DNA of 64,000 bases from Halichondria panicea (Eukaryota; Porifera; Demospongiae; Suberitida; Halichondriidae). Of this stretch, positions 11,709-22,787 are shown piece by piece. Location: contig NC_087389.1 of NCBI RefSeq assembly GCF_963675165.1, positions 4,152,830 through 4,216,829 on the forward strand. The letters run 5' to 3'. Below the pieces are notes generated by a model. It did no database searches. It saw nothing but the letters and a program-made list of their open reading frames with translations, and was not told the origin of the DNA. How positions within the stretch are numbered: the first letter of the stretch is position 1; each line of letters begins with the position of its first letter. The translations under genes and the position numbers were made by a program.

Positions 11709-14700
11709 ACTACCATATACCTCGCTTGCGCATCGAGGCATAATTTAGTCTTGATCTCAGGCCGCACTTCCCACTTCACTTAGGGAAGTGGGCCTGGTAT
11801 CGACTGCTTGCGCATGCGCTAATATCCCCCTGGTATCTGGGGGCTTTGGATAACATCGTATATGCTCAGTAAAACTATGACATCACAACGAACGGAAGTG
11901 GATTGAAGGAAGTAGATAGAAAGTTCGATTGAAGGTTTTTAGCCCATCGGATAGCATTATCTGATAGCTACCCTTAGCCTGCTATGTTAACAAAAGACTC
12001 ACAGCCTGCAACAGTGTGGATGACGATCGTCTGAACGGAGTGAAAGCTGACAAGAGCCTATATGGACAGGCCACGCCCATTTAACACTGACTTTGGTGAA
12101 AGTCTACTATACTACTGCTACTGATTCTATCAGAAGAAAATAGCTGTACAACAAACCTACACAGCTCTGTCTCTAGCTAGCTAGCTATATAGCTCTGTGT
12201 ATGACTTTTAGGATATTTTCTCAGATGAATCCAGTATTATAGGAAATTTTACGGGAAAAAATATCCAATAATTTTGCGCATGCGCAAGCAGTCGATAGCA
12301 GGCCTTCTTTTCTATGAAGGCCGATGAAGGATACTTGACTGAGCCACATCTCATTTTGAAGATGTACATAAATATTTTAACAACTGATACTTCGCGAACT
12401 AACAGTCTGTATATACTACTAAGTGGACAAATTAGGACAAGCGTACTAACATGAACTAATCGTTTGTAACATTTATTGAGCCTGTACAAATCTGATTTTC
12501 ACTGTACAAAGATATCAACAATTTCAAGAGGCGTGTCTTCATCGCTTATGTTTTGATTGGCACAAATCCTTAACTCGATATCGTCTGTAGTTGGCTGAGG
12601 GAGTTGCTTGCAGAACCATGGTGGATTGTTGAACTGACAGCAAGTACTGGCACTCCCACACCCCTGACCATCCCAGACTGGATCATCAGGGTGCAAGATA
12701 TAACTGTATGCTTGTCGACTTCCAGTTTCACAGAAGTAGTTTTGACCAATGAAGAGAGGTACAGCTCCAGTGTAGTTGCGGTCAGGTCTTATGCAGGGAC
12801 ATACAGAAAGATCTGATTTAGTTTCATCGTTTGCATTAGCAAATGTCCAGATGTGCTGACGAGGCGACTGTCCATGGGTTAGGCTCACACCATCAACGTA
12901 AACATCATCAATAGTTACAGTTGTGTTGACAAAACGGTGCAAAAGCATCTGGAGACTTGTCTTGATAGCCAATCACTCTCCCACAAACTCGAGAGTACTC
13001 CACTCCATAAGTTGGATAGGTAGTAGACACACATCCTGCTGGTCCAGGTCTGCCACAAGTACGCATTGGTGGTGTTGTCCTGTTCACCAGTCTGAATCCA
13101 TCTGGGCAGTTTTGGTTGGAGTCAATCATGTCAAGGTTGGCTACCCTCATCCATCCTCCTGTAGTGCTGCAGCTACAGCTTGTTCGGTCCATGTCACAGT
13201 AGACCTGAACCGGAGAGCTAGTACTGTTGGTTGCAATCCAGTATTCTCCAGATGGTTGGTATTGAGGGATGTCACTGCAAGAGCTGACTGGATAACTTAT
13301 AGTACCCAATTGTAGTGTTGCTATTATGTTTCGATCAACTTGGAAGATAACTTGAATCTTTTGGTTCAAGTCGTTCAGTTGAGCCTGAAACGTTCGGTTT
13401 GAGTTGTTTAGCTGAGCTTGTAACATTAGAATCTGTTGGTTCAAGTGTATTGGAGCATAACTCCCTCCTACCAAAGCCACTATCAGAGAAAGGACAGCCA
13501 TCACTAGAGCCAAAGTAGTGACAATAGCATAGCACTTCACTCACACATTACTCACTTTGACCAACACTTCTTTGCCTGCTTCCTTGTTATCTTGTGTGAG
13601 AGTGCTACCTACCACTACTGGCTCATAAGTAGTATAATCTTCTCTGCTGTTCAAAACATACGCAGGATTACTGTGATTGTAGATGACCTCGTCTTCGTCC
13701 ATTATGTGCGGAAGGCTCTAATCAAAGTTGGATAGTGTATAATGCTTTGATAGAGCTGCGTAGCTAACGAACTAAGTGTGATTCCTCAGACATATACGGT
13801 CTGACATTAATGGTGCGTGAAAGTATCTGAACTTTGTTACAGTCAATAAGGTTCCCGTAGAATGTATGACACCCAGGGATCGAGATAACGATAATATTAT
13901 TCGTAGAACAACTTCACGTCTAATTTACGACAACTGGAGACAGCAAACAGCGATTGCCGAAATACCGTAGGAGTATTAATTAACCCGAGACACATGGGTG
14001 GCCACAGGTTATAGTAGTCAGTTGGTTAGTTTGTCTGCAAGGACTAATATACAAGTAAGCAAGCTGGTTAGCATACGTCAATCCATCACAACATCATCAG
14101 CTACAATTGTAGTGCATGTGCACAATCATGCATCACAACATTACATTTAATGCTTTTGATGCCAGATACGCATTGTACCTGAATTCAAACACTACTGAAT
14201 TTATTAAGTGGCCCTGTGTGCAAAATGAGTATACATGTATCATTATGCCTCGAGGCGTAGCCGCACGAGGGATACGGTAAAGCTGACTGTGTGTGTGTCT
14301 GTGTGTCTGTGTATCTGTGTGTCTGTGTGTCTGTGTGTCTGTTCCAGCTGTAACTGCTCAACGGTTGCAATGCGACGAAAACTAACAGCTTCTATAGGCT
14401 TCTAGCCACGTTCTCTTGGATTTTGATTCGTGGATTAGCAAACTAAAGCTTCTTTCTCGAGTTATGGCTAGTTTGACTCACATTGAAGGCTGTTGCAGTC
14501 TCTTCAGAATCTTTCATAGCATCATCTGTCCGCACATACTTTCTATTCAACATATGAGTTAGCCTTGCACTAAAGCGCTAGCTTTTTGTTAGCTACAAGA
14601 CTCAGAAAATATCTGTTAAAACAGCTAGCTAGCAGTAGCCATTGATCTGTTTGGACACACCCTTTATTATTCCTGTGGATGTAATGCGCATGCGCGCTCA

Positions 14701-17700
14701 TTCCCCACGTGTGAGAAACCAAGATCCAGATCCAGATCCTCCTGGCAGAATCATCTTTGTCTTGAGGGCCTGGTAAGCCACAAAACACTACCATATAACA
14801 ATATAGATAACAATATGCATGTACACAGGTCTGATATTATATACACTGAACTACAGATCCTGGAAGAATCAATTTTCTTCTTTCTTGAGGTCCTGGTAAG
14901 CCACATAATACAATAAATAACAACAATAGATGCATGTAAATAAGTCTTTTCTTCTCAGTGACTTTATATAGGTAAGCTAACTTTAATATAAAATTCATTA
15001 TAGAAACTAATATAACACTCTAATACTTTTGAGCGAAAGCAAAAACATGGCGAGAGGCATTAGCACAGCGCCAGCTTAAACACTAGTTTTCAAAATGTGG
15101 TAAAACACTTTTGTTAATTAGTATAAATAATAATTTACTGTATCGTATGTCGAGAGCATCATTTTCACCTCCAACAACAACTACAAAACTTGTCAAAATT
15201 ATTTGCATAGTTTACACTTAACTTCGGTGTTTACGTGATTTAGAATCCCTCAGGCACTTGTGTAGTACCTTTGGGATTCTAAATCCCGTAGACACCTCCT
15301 AAACAGTGTCTAACTATTATATAGATTCCATGGATGGCGTTGTAACGCACGGGCAGGTATGGCTTTCACTTGTTTTGATACTTTTTGTGCTATCTCTGGC
15401 CAATCCTGTAGCAATTTTCACATTGCAAATGTTTTGTGGGACTTGTGTACATGCAGTTCTAGATTCAGTGACGTAGTAAAGTTCTAGCTCCCCCTCTGCA
15501 TTCAAGCACACAGTAATATGTAGCTACTGCATGCCTATAGCCTCACAAAGTGCCAACACTTATAAAGATGGATGCACGGCTCTGTTACCCCCCCCCCCAC
15601 ACTCACACACACACAGGAAGAGGAGGATCCAGACTTCCAAGGCAAGCTGTCCAAGTTTGTCAACGGTATGGGCTGTGCTCTAGTCACCTCCTGGAACAAG
15701 TGAGCCACAGTAGCATAGTTATTATGCCTGCTCCCCTTGAGCTGCATGGCTCCTTTTTTCGTGAGCTAGAAATTAGTGTTGATAGCTTAGTTTGGAATGT
15801 TGTTATCTATACAGTTTTGTTATAGACATGAGTGTAGTTCACGTATACTGCAATGCTATTGCCTCCATTGCTCTTTTGCATGTCTTGCATACTAATAGTG
15901 CTTGTCACTATACAGACTGTTGAAAGCTGAGGATGAGGCTAATGCGAGAGAAGCTCTGATTGCCATAGACAGAAAACTGCCCTATCTTCACAGGTGAGCA
16001 TGGTCCCTGTTATCCTGTTCCAACTCTTCATTACATGTACGCTTGTAACTTACTTACTTACCCCTCACCTTTGGTCAGCAAATACCTGCGTAGGAGCCTA
16101 TAGGTCCCTGCGTTCTTTTAGGCAGCTTTTCACTCAGACTAATTATAGCATACATGTATGGGCATTGTGTTTATCCCCCGTCATGTTGTAGATCATCATA
16201 TGTGTGTGTGTTTTGCCAGGTTCTTGTCAGATGAAGACGATGGAGTGTCTGAAACCGTCATTGAGTTTGCTGTTCAGTACATCGGAGTGCTGAAGGTGGG
16301 CTTGTGTTTTCTTAATGAATCGCTTGTATTCCCGGCTTGTATATTCCCTTATTGACGCAAAAGGCTCTACGTTGTGTGGGAATGGAAACGGGAATTTGGC
16401 TTCAGGACATTCATTTTCTGTGTATGCAAGCAAGCACACATTAGTACCTTAATTGTCAACAATACATTGAGTGTTAATTTCTGTTGATTACTGTAAATTT
16501 CAAGTAATTCCATTAAAATTGAAACACCGTGCACGTACGGTAATATTTTTCTTGACAAGAGACCATGCATAGATATAATTATTATACATGTGTGAAAATT
16601 ATGTCATGGAATGGTTCTAAATACTGTAATTCCTTCCTCCCCCTAGCAACGCTCAAACCTGTCAGACAATGACAGGCTGCAGCTGCAGTCTCTCCTCAGG
16701 GCAGTAGTCAACAAACTCAAGTACGATGAAGACTACAACTTTGACAGTGAGGTGAGCCAATTACTAGAGCCTATGAGCAGTTTGGTTAACAACCCAGATT
16801 GTGTTAGATATAGGAGAACAACGAAGTATGCGTTTAGTAGCAAAATAAACCTTGCCCACATTGCTAGCTTGAAACACAATCATGCTATATATGGAGTCTT
16901 TGGGATTATATATCTTATTTGCTGTATTAAAGAAGAGGTGACTTGGTTACATGCATAAGGGTGATCACAAATTTCTTACATACACTACATCCGTGCACAA
17001 TGTACATGTATGTATCCCTGTTATAGGAATGGTACAAGTATCTTCCTTAAGCAATCTATAGTTACTGGGAACTATGAAATATAGTTCAAAAACACACTGC
17101 CCTTATTTAAATATTATGACGTGCAGCTGTGTGCTGTTTTCCCTTTCCTTGTTGTGCAGGGTGAGGAGGAGATCATGTTCATTGATTACAGGAAACAACT
17201 CAAAGTTCTCTTTGACAACATCGCACAATTGGTGAGGTTTTGAGTTTGGGGTCAATGGGATCAATACTTATTCGGGTTGAACTTACACTAGCCTCGAATC
17301 CAGGCCGATTAAAATACGGCCTGGTATATATTGCATGTGTAATTAATCATAGGCGTGGTCCATACACGCCCATGTACTATCTACTATGTATATGAAGCTT
17401 TGCATGTAGCCTAGCTAGCTAGCTGTGGCCCTCTATGGTAATTGTCGAGAAGGCTTGCACACTAGTCTGAAACCAGAAGAGGCTCTCATCTACCTCTATA
17501 ATGGTTGGATGGTCGTGTGATGTTTTGAACTTGGTTTCTATACAAATGAGAGCTTCTTCTGGCTTCAGACTAGATGCAAGCCTTCTCGACAACACCATAG
17601 AGAGCCACAGCCAGCTAGCAAGCCTTCTCGACAACGCAATAGAGAGCATAAGCCACAATTTCACAGGAGACAGGTATTTATTAAAATTAATACGGAAAGA

Positions 17701-20700
17701 AACTAGTAAACAAACTAGTTTACGGTATAATTACAAAGGTTTACTATAAAGTATAACGAGTTACCCAGATTCTGAGTAACTCAGTTCGCGCATGTGCACT
17801 ATCACCCATGCAATAGAGACCAGGCCGTATTTTAATCGGCCTGGTCTCGAGGCTAAACTTACACTAGCACTGGTCAATGCAGTATAGGCACCAGCCTACA
17901 TCTTGAAGCTTACATGTACGCACATGTATACCCACTATAATTATAGTACTACTATACATATCCTACATAGTCACTTGGTGTACACTGCAATTAGGGCCCT
18001 CCTTATTGGCATAATTATAGGACCAAGCATAGCGGTATATACATGTAGTATAATTATAAGATATAGCTACAGGTAGGTATTCATTACGTGTCTCCTTCTC
18101 CCCCAGGACCCGTATATGGTATTGCAGTCAACTGACGCTATGCTCTCGTCTGTACTGTCCAACATGACCTCTGAACCCTTCATGAACATAGAGTTGGTGC
18201 TCCGAGTGTTCCACATGATAGGAGAGGTGATCGCTTCAAAGGTGAACACACTATCCATTACTATTACCGATAATTACACTAAGATGTCTCGGAATATCAA
18301 GGACACTCTGAGGCCAGCCAATTTATCTTTAAATAGGGAACTGCGGAAGATGTCTTCTTTATTGTGATGCCATACAAAGTACTTTACTTGGTTCTCAGGC
18401 CTGCCCACATCCTTTTTTTCCACCGCTTGCTTTTTTTTATTGCAATGGGCTGGGCCAAGTTGTAAAGGTCATCAAAACTACTGGTCTAAAATAAGCTTTG
18501 ACATTTTTTAGGCCTGATGTGACGGTAAATGTTTGCTCTTTTTAATGGCCTATCAAACAAAAAAAGGGGGAGAGCTAGGAAACCTGCTTTCCCGCATCAA
18601 ATTTTGACACTTGAGAACTAAGCAATTTACTTTTTTGGAGGCTTAAATACGTTATTTTGTCCATCTACTTTTGTGTATCTACACTGTACATGTATGCGTG
18701 TGTACGTACATAGGTTGGTTCATGTAGGGTTTGAAAAATTGAATGAAATCCATTGTGGTTTGGCCCACTGTAGACAGTCACCATTTATGTACGGCACTTA
18801 CGAGTCCCTCACAAACATCCTCTTTTATTGCTCTCCCTCAGCAATACGGAGCAGTCAATGTCTCAGGATCTATCTGGCACAAGATGATGACCACTGTAAG
18901 TCAGTGTGTTGAAATTTCTAATTATGGCCTTCTATTATTGTTAAATTTATTCTCATTCACCTGTGTCTTATCACAACACACAGGTGCTACAGAGCTCCGC
19001 GGGTTGTCATGACCACACAGCAGTGCTTCTACAGGTGCAGCTTCATACGTTGAGATCGGTATGTGTTGATAATAAATGTTGCCTCGACCCATTCCGTCCA
19101 GTACTACGAGATTGTGGTGAGATATGACAAGTTCTTTCAAGTGGAAACACAGTACATTCCCCCCATCCTGGTAAGTCGGTGAACTCTCTAAAATTACTTT
19201 CTGTTCAGATATTTAAGTCACTTTTGACTTTTCACCTTCGACCCCTTACAGGAGGGTTTCCTGGGTGTGCACGGCCTGAGGCATCGTAACAGTGCTGTGA
19301 GGAGTCGTCTTTCGTACCTGTTGGTACGATTCATCAAGTCCCTCAAGTGAGACCTACACCTACAAGTCTAGCGTTGTGTGTTGGTTGAGTGGGGTATGTG
19401 CCGTATTACTAGTCTACAATGTTTTACAAGTGAAAAACCTTTAATAATGAGCCAAATTTGTACATCGTTCATTGTCCTAATGGCGAATGATAGAAATTAT
19501 TTGTCTACTTGTTGACAGGCAGTAGACCAACCACCAAACAATAAATAAAAGATGGTAACCACTAAGCGGCTAGGCTAGGGCCATAAATCGAGGCTATAAC
19601 TATGGAATGAAACTTTGCTAAGAGCTGTATAATATGTTCTCACATTGGACGGCTCTGACCTAGTGTTTCCTATTAAGACTGATGCACCTGCAGGAGCCAG
19701 CTGGGAGGCATTGCTGAGCAGGTGCTGACAAACCTCAGGGAACTGCTGCTCATGTTACCCGTATGTCACGTACTGCATGTCACGTACTGCATGCATGTGA
19801 TATAAGTCTAATACATGTACCATGTACAAGTAATGACTTTGATGCTATTGCACCTTGCTCTGTAGGGAACTCCTAACTACTCCACTTATCTCTCAACTAA
19901 TGACATGGTAAGTTACACCAGTTATTATAATGACTATGTTTCCTTCATTCTGTTCATTACGTATTTTCTACAGATGTTTATGTATGAAATTGCGGGAATT
20001 CTGATTGTCTTCTCTCAGCAAACCCCTGAGGTATGTGATGTTGTACTAGTTTAGTGGTCAGTATTCCCCCTCCCCTATCCCACGTAGGCCAAGGGAGCAC
20101 TGATGGCCGGCGTGATTTCTCCTCTGGTCGACAAGTATCAACAGTACATTCTTCAGGTGTGCATGAGTTGTCTCTTTGCATGCCCTACTTGTACTTGTAC
20201 AAGGCTGTTGTGTACCTTAAGTATAGTAACAGTATTAATATGTGCATGCATAATTATGTTGTCTAAATCGTGACCGACTCTAGGAAACCACGAACCCTCC
20301 ATTGTGGTTCAGGGTACATCCTAATTAATAGGGCATTTGAATCAAGTCATGTGCGCAACAATTTTGTTATACATGATTGTAGTGATTGAACTTCTACATT
20401 ATGTACTTGTACTTTTGTGCTGAGAACCTGCGTATTGTCTTATAGTCTCCGACATGTGAATGAAGTATACTGCTGTTACGTAGATTAATTTATTCAGATA
20501 ACAAAAGTCGAAGATCTCGCTGAGCAAGAAGAGCTGGCAAAGGCGCTGTACAATCTCATCTCATTTGCAAGGTGTGTGTGTGGTCTTATGGATTGGGTTA
20601 GTGTGGGCTCATCGTGTGTAATCGTTTTGTTCTTTTCGTAGCCGAGCTAGCAAAGCGTTCCCTAACCATCAGCAAGCAAAACAGAATGGCTGTGTACAGT

Positions 20701-21530
20701 GTTTTGCAGAGGTAGGCCTGGATCATGTAGATAGTTTAGCACTCTCGAACCAAAATAATTGTATAAGGCCTCATTCTCTCCACCCCTAACTAGATTGTAT
20801 TTTGTAGGGCAGATCTTCAAAAGCCGTATTAAATTTGCAAATTGTGTGTATATGTTATGCTGGAGTTGCAAAGCATTTAAAGTTTTCCGATCCTGTGTGT
20901 CCCCCCTTCTGTCACACATACACACCTTTCACACGCAGCCACTCTCTGTTTTCCTGCGAGGCCTAGAAGTGGGAGTACAGAGAGACACGCTTCAATCTGG
21001 AGTGAGGCAGTACCTCCATCGGATGATTATATGTCTGGGGGACGAGCTGCTCAAGTACGTACCAATGGCCGTGTCACTGCTCCTCAAGGATTGCAAGGTG
21101 GAGGGGGAGGGGGGGTGTGCTTATCAATAGAATCAGTGTTGTTGTTATAGCCTTTCATGCTGAAATGCGGCTACATAGCTCATTTAAAAGTGGTGTGTTT
21201 TATTGGCTACTTCATATTCACTCAGCTTTATATGCAACTGTAGTTATATTCGCCTATAGTCAGCAATATCCCCATAATTAATGATTGGTGTGCCAAGGTC
21301 TTCAGAAAATAAGATTCTAAAACACTACTAAAGTGATGGCAATCCTCGATTATCTTTCTGCCACCTCCCCTCTCTAGTCACGTGACATCCAGGAGTTCAT
21401 CCCATTGGTCAACCAGCTCATTGTCAAGTACAAGCAACTAGTGGCCCCTATTCTACAGGAGGTGTTCTTCCCCGTCTGCCAGCACATCCTCACCTGCATT
21501 GACCTGCCCTGTGACCCCAGCGACCTCAAT
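5022..21530 (+). CDS. XPOT: Exportin-T (tRNA nuclear export karyopherin), 27 exons, C-terminus not found
   Basis: Exportin-T carries mature tRNA out of the nucleus with Ran-GTP. Exons, all phase-consistent with GT/AG borders: 5022-5081, 5268-5350, 5417-5549, 5938-6021, 6088-6219, 7290-7373, 8113-8222, 8986-9062, 10035-10123, 15617-15699, 15916-15993, 16220-16295, 16647-16751, 17160-17231, 18107-18241, 18842-18895, 18984-19034, 19102-19170, 19252-19346, 19694-19760, 19866-19907, 19974-20030, 20088-20156, 20498-20571, 20642-20711, 20939-21097, 21378-21530. They encode about 787 residues that track animal XPOT from the N-terminus (SDDHVRFFC, LAIDSEVVDRQ, GAYVSWVDVNLIANDR) to the C-terminal third (HRMIICLGDE, DIQEFIPLVNQL). 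Vertebrate XPOT is about 960 residues, and no exon for the last ~175 residues is recognisable before the opposite-strand OXSM gene. The final exon ends at a normal donor, GTACGT. Intron 9 is 5.5 kb and carries a nested gene. The start is chosen because MEDRLLVGLGQN aligns with the family N-terminus. Confidence 0.9.
6661..7086. mobile_element. pogo/Tigger-like MITE in XPOT intron 5
   Basis: The terminal inverted repeats CAGTAGACTCTCG (left) and CGAGAGTCTACTG (right) are flanked by TA on both sides. Internal motifs related to GCCGGAATAGCGAG recur. No transposase frame is present. The ends resemble the pogo/Tigger superfamily, and a related copy lies at 37628-37927. Confidence 0.8.
7660..8076 (+). 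repeat. Dispersed repeat family R1, copy 1 (5'-truncated)
   Basis: This shares ordered blocks with the copies at 9299-9902 and 39216-39630: CTACACGCGGTCTTTATTCG, CAGCTGAAGTGATCC, and a 3' end AGCCGAGGGTT...GTGCTCTAGTT. The 5' part seen in the other copies (ACCCGAGG onward) is missing. It ends just upstream of XPOT exon 7 (8113). No coding potential is seen. Confidence 0.7.
8404..8930. mobile_element. Non-autonomous inverted-repeat element in XPOT intron 7
   Basis: The left end TACCGTATTCTACCGAGAAT and the right end TTTTCCGCAGTATACGGTA are imperfect inverted repeats. The match continues inward as CACCCACCC on the left and GGGGTGGG on the right. A TA dinucleotide lies at each border. No transposase frame is visible. 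Confidence 0.7.
9063..9170 (+). repeat. Minisatellite starting exactly at the XPOT exon 8 splice donor
   Basis: Just over four units of 25-26 bp (GTGTTGAGAGTGTGTGAGGG followed by a G/C-rich tail) begin at the first intron base. The donor itself, GTGTTG, is a weak site and is repeated at the start of every unit. Confidence 0.8.
9285..9350. repeat. Near-perfect 66-bp palindrome
   Basis: Arms at 9285-9315 and 9320-9350 (31 bp each, one mismatch) flank a 4-bp loop. The palindrome covers the 5' end of repeat R1 copy 2 together with 14 bp of its flank. Confidence 0.9.
9299..9902 (+). repeat. Dispersed repeat family R1, copy 2
   Basis: It starts ACCCGAGGTGTGCGTGG and ends GTGCTCTAGTT. Blocks shared in order with the copy at 39216-39630 include GAGCCTGCTCACCTGG, CGTTTACAGCATGGATAGCC and CACACAACAAGT. 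It is probably a non-autonomous element of unknown class. A further 5' end only is seen near 13985-14036. Confidence 0.75.
10124..11062. other. XPOT intron 9, first part, no gene seen
   Basis: AT-rich intronic sequence without recognisable exons, tRNA-like structures or repeat ends that I can support. Confidence 0.5.
11063..11580 (-). pseudogene. Decayed 3' duplicate of the nested fibrinogen-like gene
   Basis: This segment aligns along its length with about 12420-12936, including the 3' flank (the block around ACATGAACT). It retains recognisable stretches such as DYFCETGSRQSYS and the minus-strand counterpart of the THGQSPRQHIW region, but indels break the frame. It lacks the N-terminal half. 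It lies 3' of the parent on the same strand, so a segmental duplication inside XPOT intron 9 is the simplest explanation. Confidence 0.8.
11676..11707. repeat. (CA)n microsatellite
   Basis: About 16 uninterrupted AC dinucleotides inside XPOT intron 9. Confidence 0.95.
11791..12304. mobile_element. Inverted-repeat element between the two fibrinogen-like copies
   Basis: 29-bp arms at 11791-11819 and 12276-12304 are inverted repeats with one mismatch, centred on CGACTGCTTGCGCATGCGC. A second small stem (CTTCCCAC...GTGGGAAG-like) adjoins the left arm at about 11766-11792. No transposase frame is present. It may have been inserted after, or have mediated, the duplication on either side. Confidence 0.65.
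12499..13702 (-). pseudogene. Nested fibrinogen-like type II membrane protein gene with a stop and a frameshift
   Basis: On the minus strand, ATG at 13702 opens a 53-codon cytoplasmic tail (MDEDEVIYNHSNPAY...). An in-frame TGA at 13543-13541 follows, and the same frame continues into a membrane anchor (about 20 hydrophobic residues after KCYAIVTT), a Gln/Asn-rich coiled stalk and a fibrinogen-like ectodomain (VYCDMDRTSC, GGWMRVANLDM). At the AAAA run 12931-12934 the frame shifts by one base. The second frame carries the rest of the domain (YVDGVSLTHGQSPRQHIW, DDPVWDGQGCG, CCQFNNPPWF) and ends at 12499. The order and motifs match a large family common in sponges and cnidarians. Two lesions suggest a pseudogene. 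Alternatives are assembly error at the homopolymer plus a start downstream of the TGA. It lies entirely in XPOT intron 9 on the opposite strand. Confidence 0.75.
13703..15616. other. XPOT intron 9, last part
   Basis: No coding exon is recognised. It contains an R1-like 5' end near 13985-14036 (AACCCGAGACACATGGGTGG), a TGTGTCTG-type simple repeat at about 14287-14342, and a poly-C/CA tract (15590-15616) that abuts the exon 10 acceptor. The nested gene's promoter presumably lies just above 13702. Confidence 0.5.
17289..17855. mobile_element. TAG...CTA inverted-repeat element with a 9-bp target duplication, XPOT intron 14
   Basis: The ends TAGCCTCGAATCCAGGCCG and CGGCCTGGTCTCGAGGCTA are inverted repeats. 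The 9-bp flank AACTTACAC is duplicated at 17280-17288 and 17856-17864. The interior contains a second long inverted repeat with arms at about 17425-17490 and 17545-17610. There is no transposase. The 9-bp duplication fits Mutator-like elements, though the class is an inference. Confidence 0.8.
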
Positions 21531-22725
21531 GTACGTATACATGCATGTTCTGAACAATGGTACACTTAGGAGCACTAACCCACATTCTTATACCTCATGC
21601 AATGTTAGTTTGGTCTTATGACCTCAGCGACCTCAATGTATGTACATGTACATATTCTGTATAATGTACACTCAAGTGAATTAAGGACTGGGTCCTTCAA
21701 TTATTGCTGATTCAGCTAAAACGAAGCTCCGCCCACGCTTTTTACCAGCAATTGTGCATAAAAATGGATCTCAAACTGCTTAAATCTTTAGCTCTAATTC
21801 CGGAGTCCTAAACGCTCCTTGAAGCACTTACTTTTTAGTGTAGTAGTTAGTTCTAAGGCTAGTACACACAGTAATATTCGGAAGGAGCCGTCTGCACTAC
21901 GTAGAGTAAGTTATTACTCAGGTATATTAAGGACTGGGACCTTCAATTATTGCTGAATCAGCTAAAACGCAGCCACGCCCACGATTTTTAATATGTTTTG
22001 TGTGTAAAAATTTTGTGCAGCTACTTATCTTTTTTAGTTCTAAAAACGGTGTTCTAAACCTTCCTTTTAGCTCTTAATTCTTAGTGTAGTAGGTAGTTCA
22101 AAGGCTTAAGCAGACATATCCGCTGGGAGAGAGCATCATCTTCTATTTAGAGTAAGTTATTAGCCTATAAAAATAAAAATGTCACTTATTGTCAGCTGTA
22201 AGACTAAGTTTTGTGCAAAATCTCACCTTTGGCCAAAGAAGTGGCTCTCTCCCAGCATTGTAAAGGGGCCGAATAAGCCTATTCAATGATCCAATGTAAC
22301 GTCAGATCGTCACTTGTTTTTGCACTATTATCTACGGGTTAGGAAACATAAAGGTAGTGCCTAAACAGACGAAGAATTACATGCAATAGCTAGAGTTGCA
22401 TCGCGTTTTTCAAGAAAAGAGCAGTAATGTGAAAATTAAAACTGGGATAAACTCACATGCAGTAATTTTCACTATTGATGGGTTTGGTTTCCTTACATTA
22501 GTATTAGAACCCGCGCAAATTTCCTGTTTTATACGGTAATTATACTCAAGAGGGTCTGTGAAGGAGGCTAATTCAGTCTTTGTATAAAAGTGCAACATTT
22601 ATAAGCCCAAGTCATACTCAGTGCATGCTTGTGGAATTTTTGGGTAAGCCCTATTGGGGACCTTAAACTAAGATTAGAGGCTGGGTGTAGGAGCACGAGT
22701 AGTTGTGTCAAGTGTTTGTCGAGAA
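21531..22725. other. Region after the last recognisable XPOT exon
   Basis: No XPOT-like exon is found. At 21611-21670 there is a second copy of the end of exon 27 with its donor (GACCTCAGCGACCTCAATGTA), about 98 bp downstream of the original. A diverged ~246-bp tandem duplication follows. The remainder shows nothing I can assign. Confidence 0.6.
21679..22165 (+). repeat. Diverged ~246-bp tandem duplication
   Basis: Two units start with TTAAGGACTGGG and CCTTCAATTATTGCTGA at about 21679 and 21925. They share later blocks (TTAGTGTAGTAG, AGAGTAAGTTATTA) in the same order, with clear divergence between the two. Confidence 0.75.
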
Positions 22726-22787
22726 ACATTATAGTTCAACCCTCCAGTTATTATTATGTCAGCATTGCCCCTTGATATTATAATTTA
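22726..22787 (-). pseudogene. Relic fragment of OXSM
   Basis: About 60 bp aligns with 24222-24280 inside OXSM (blocks CCTCCAGTTA, GTCAGCAT, CCCCTTGATAT) with several substitutions. It is in the same orientation, about 0.8 kb beyond the end of the intact gene. It corresponds to the region encoding GDADVMVTGG. Confidence 0.65.

Noticed and set aside
12925..12940. Programmed frameshift in the fibrinogen-like gene
   Set aside because: There is no slippery heptamer or downstream structure, and a second lesion (TGA) is present; a mutation or assembly error is simpler.
19035..19062. Longer version of XPOT exon 17 ending at GTATGT
   Set aside because: The earlier donor (CAG|GTGCAG at 19034) keeps the family alignment TAVLLQ-YYEIVVRY exactly; the longer form inserts residues absent from XPOT.
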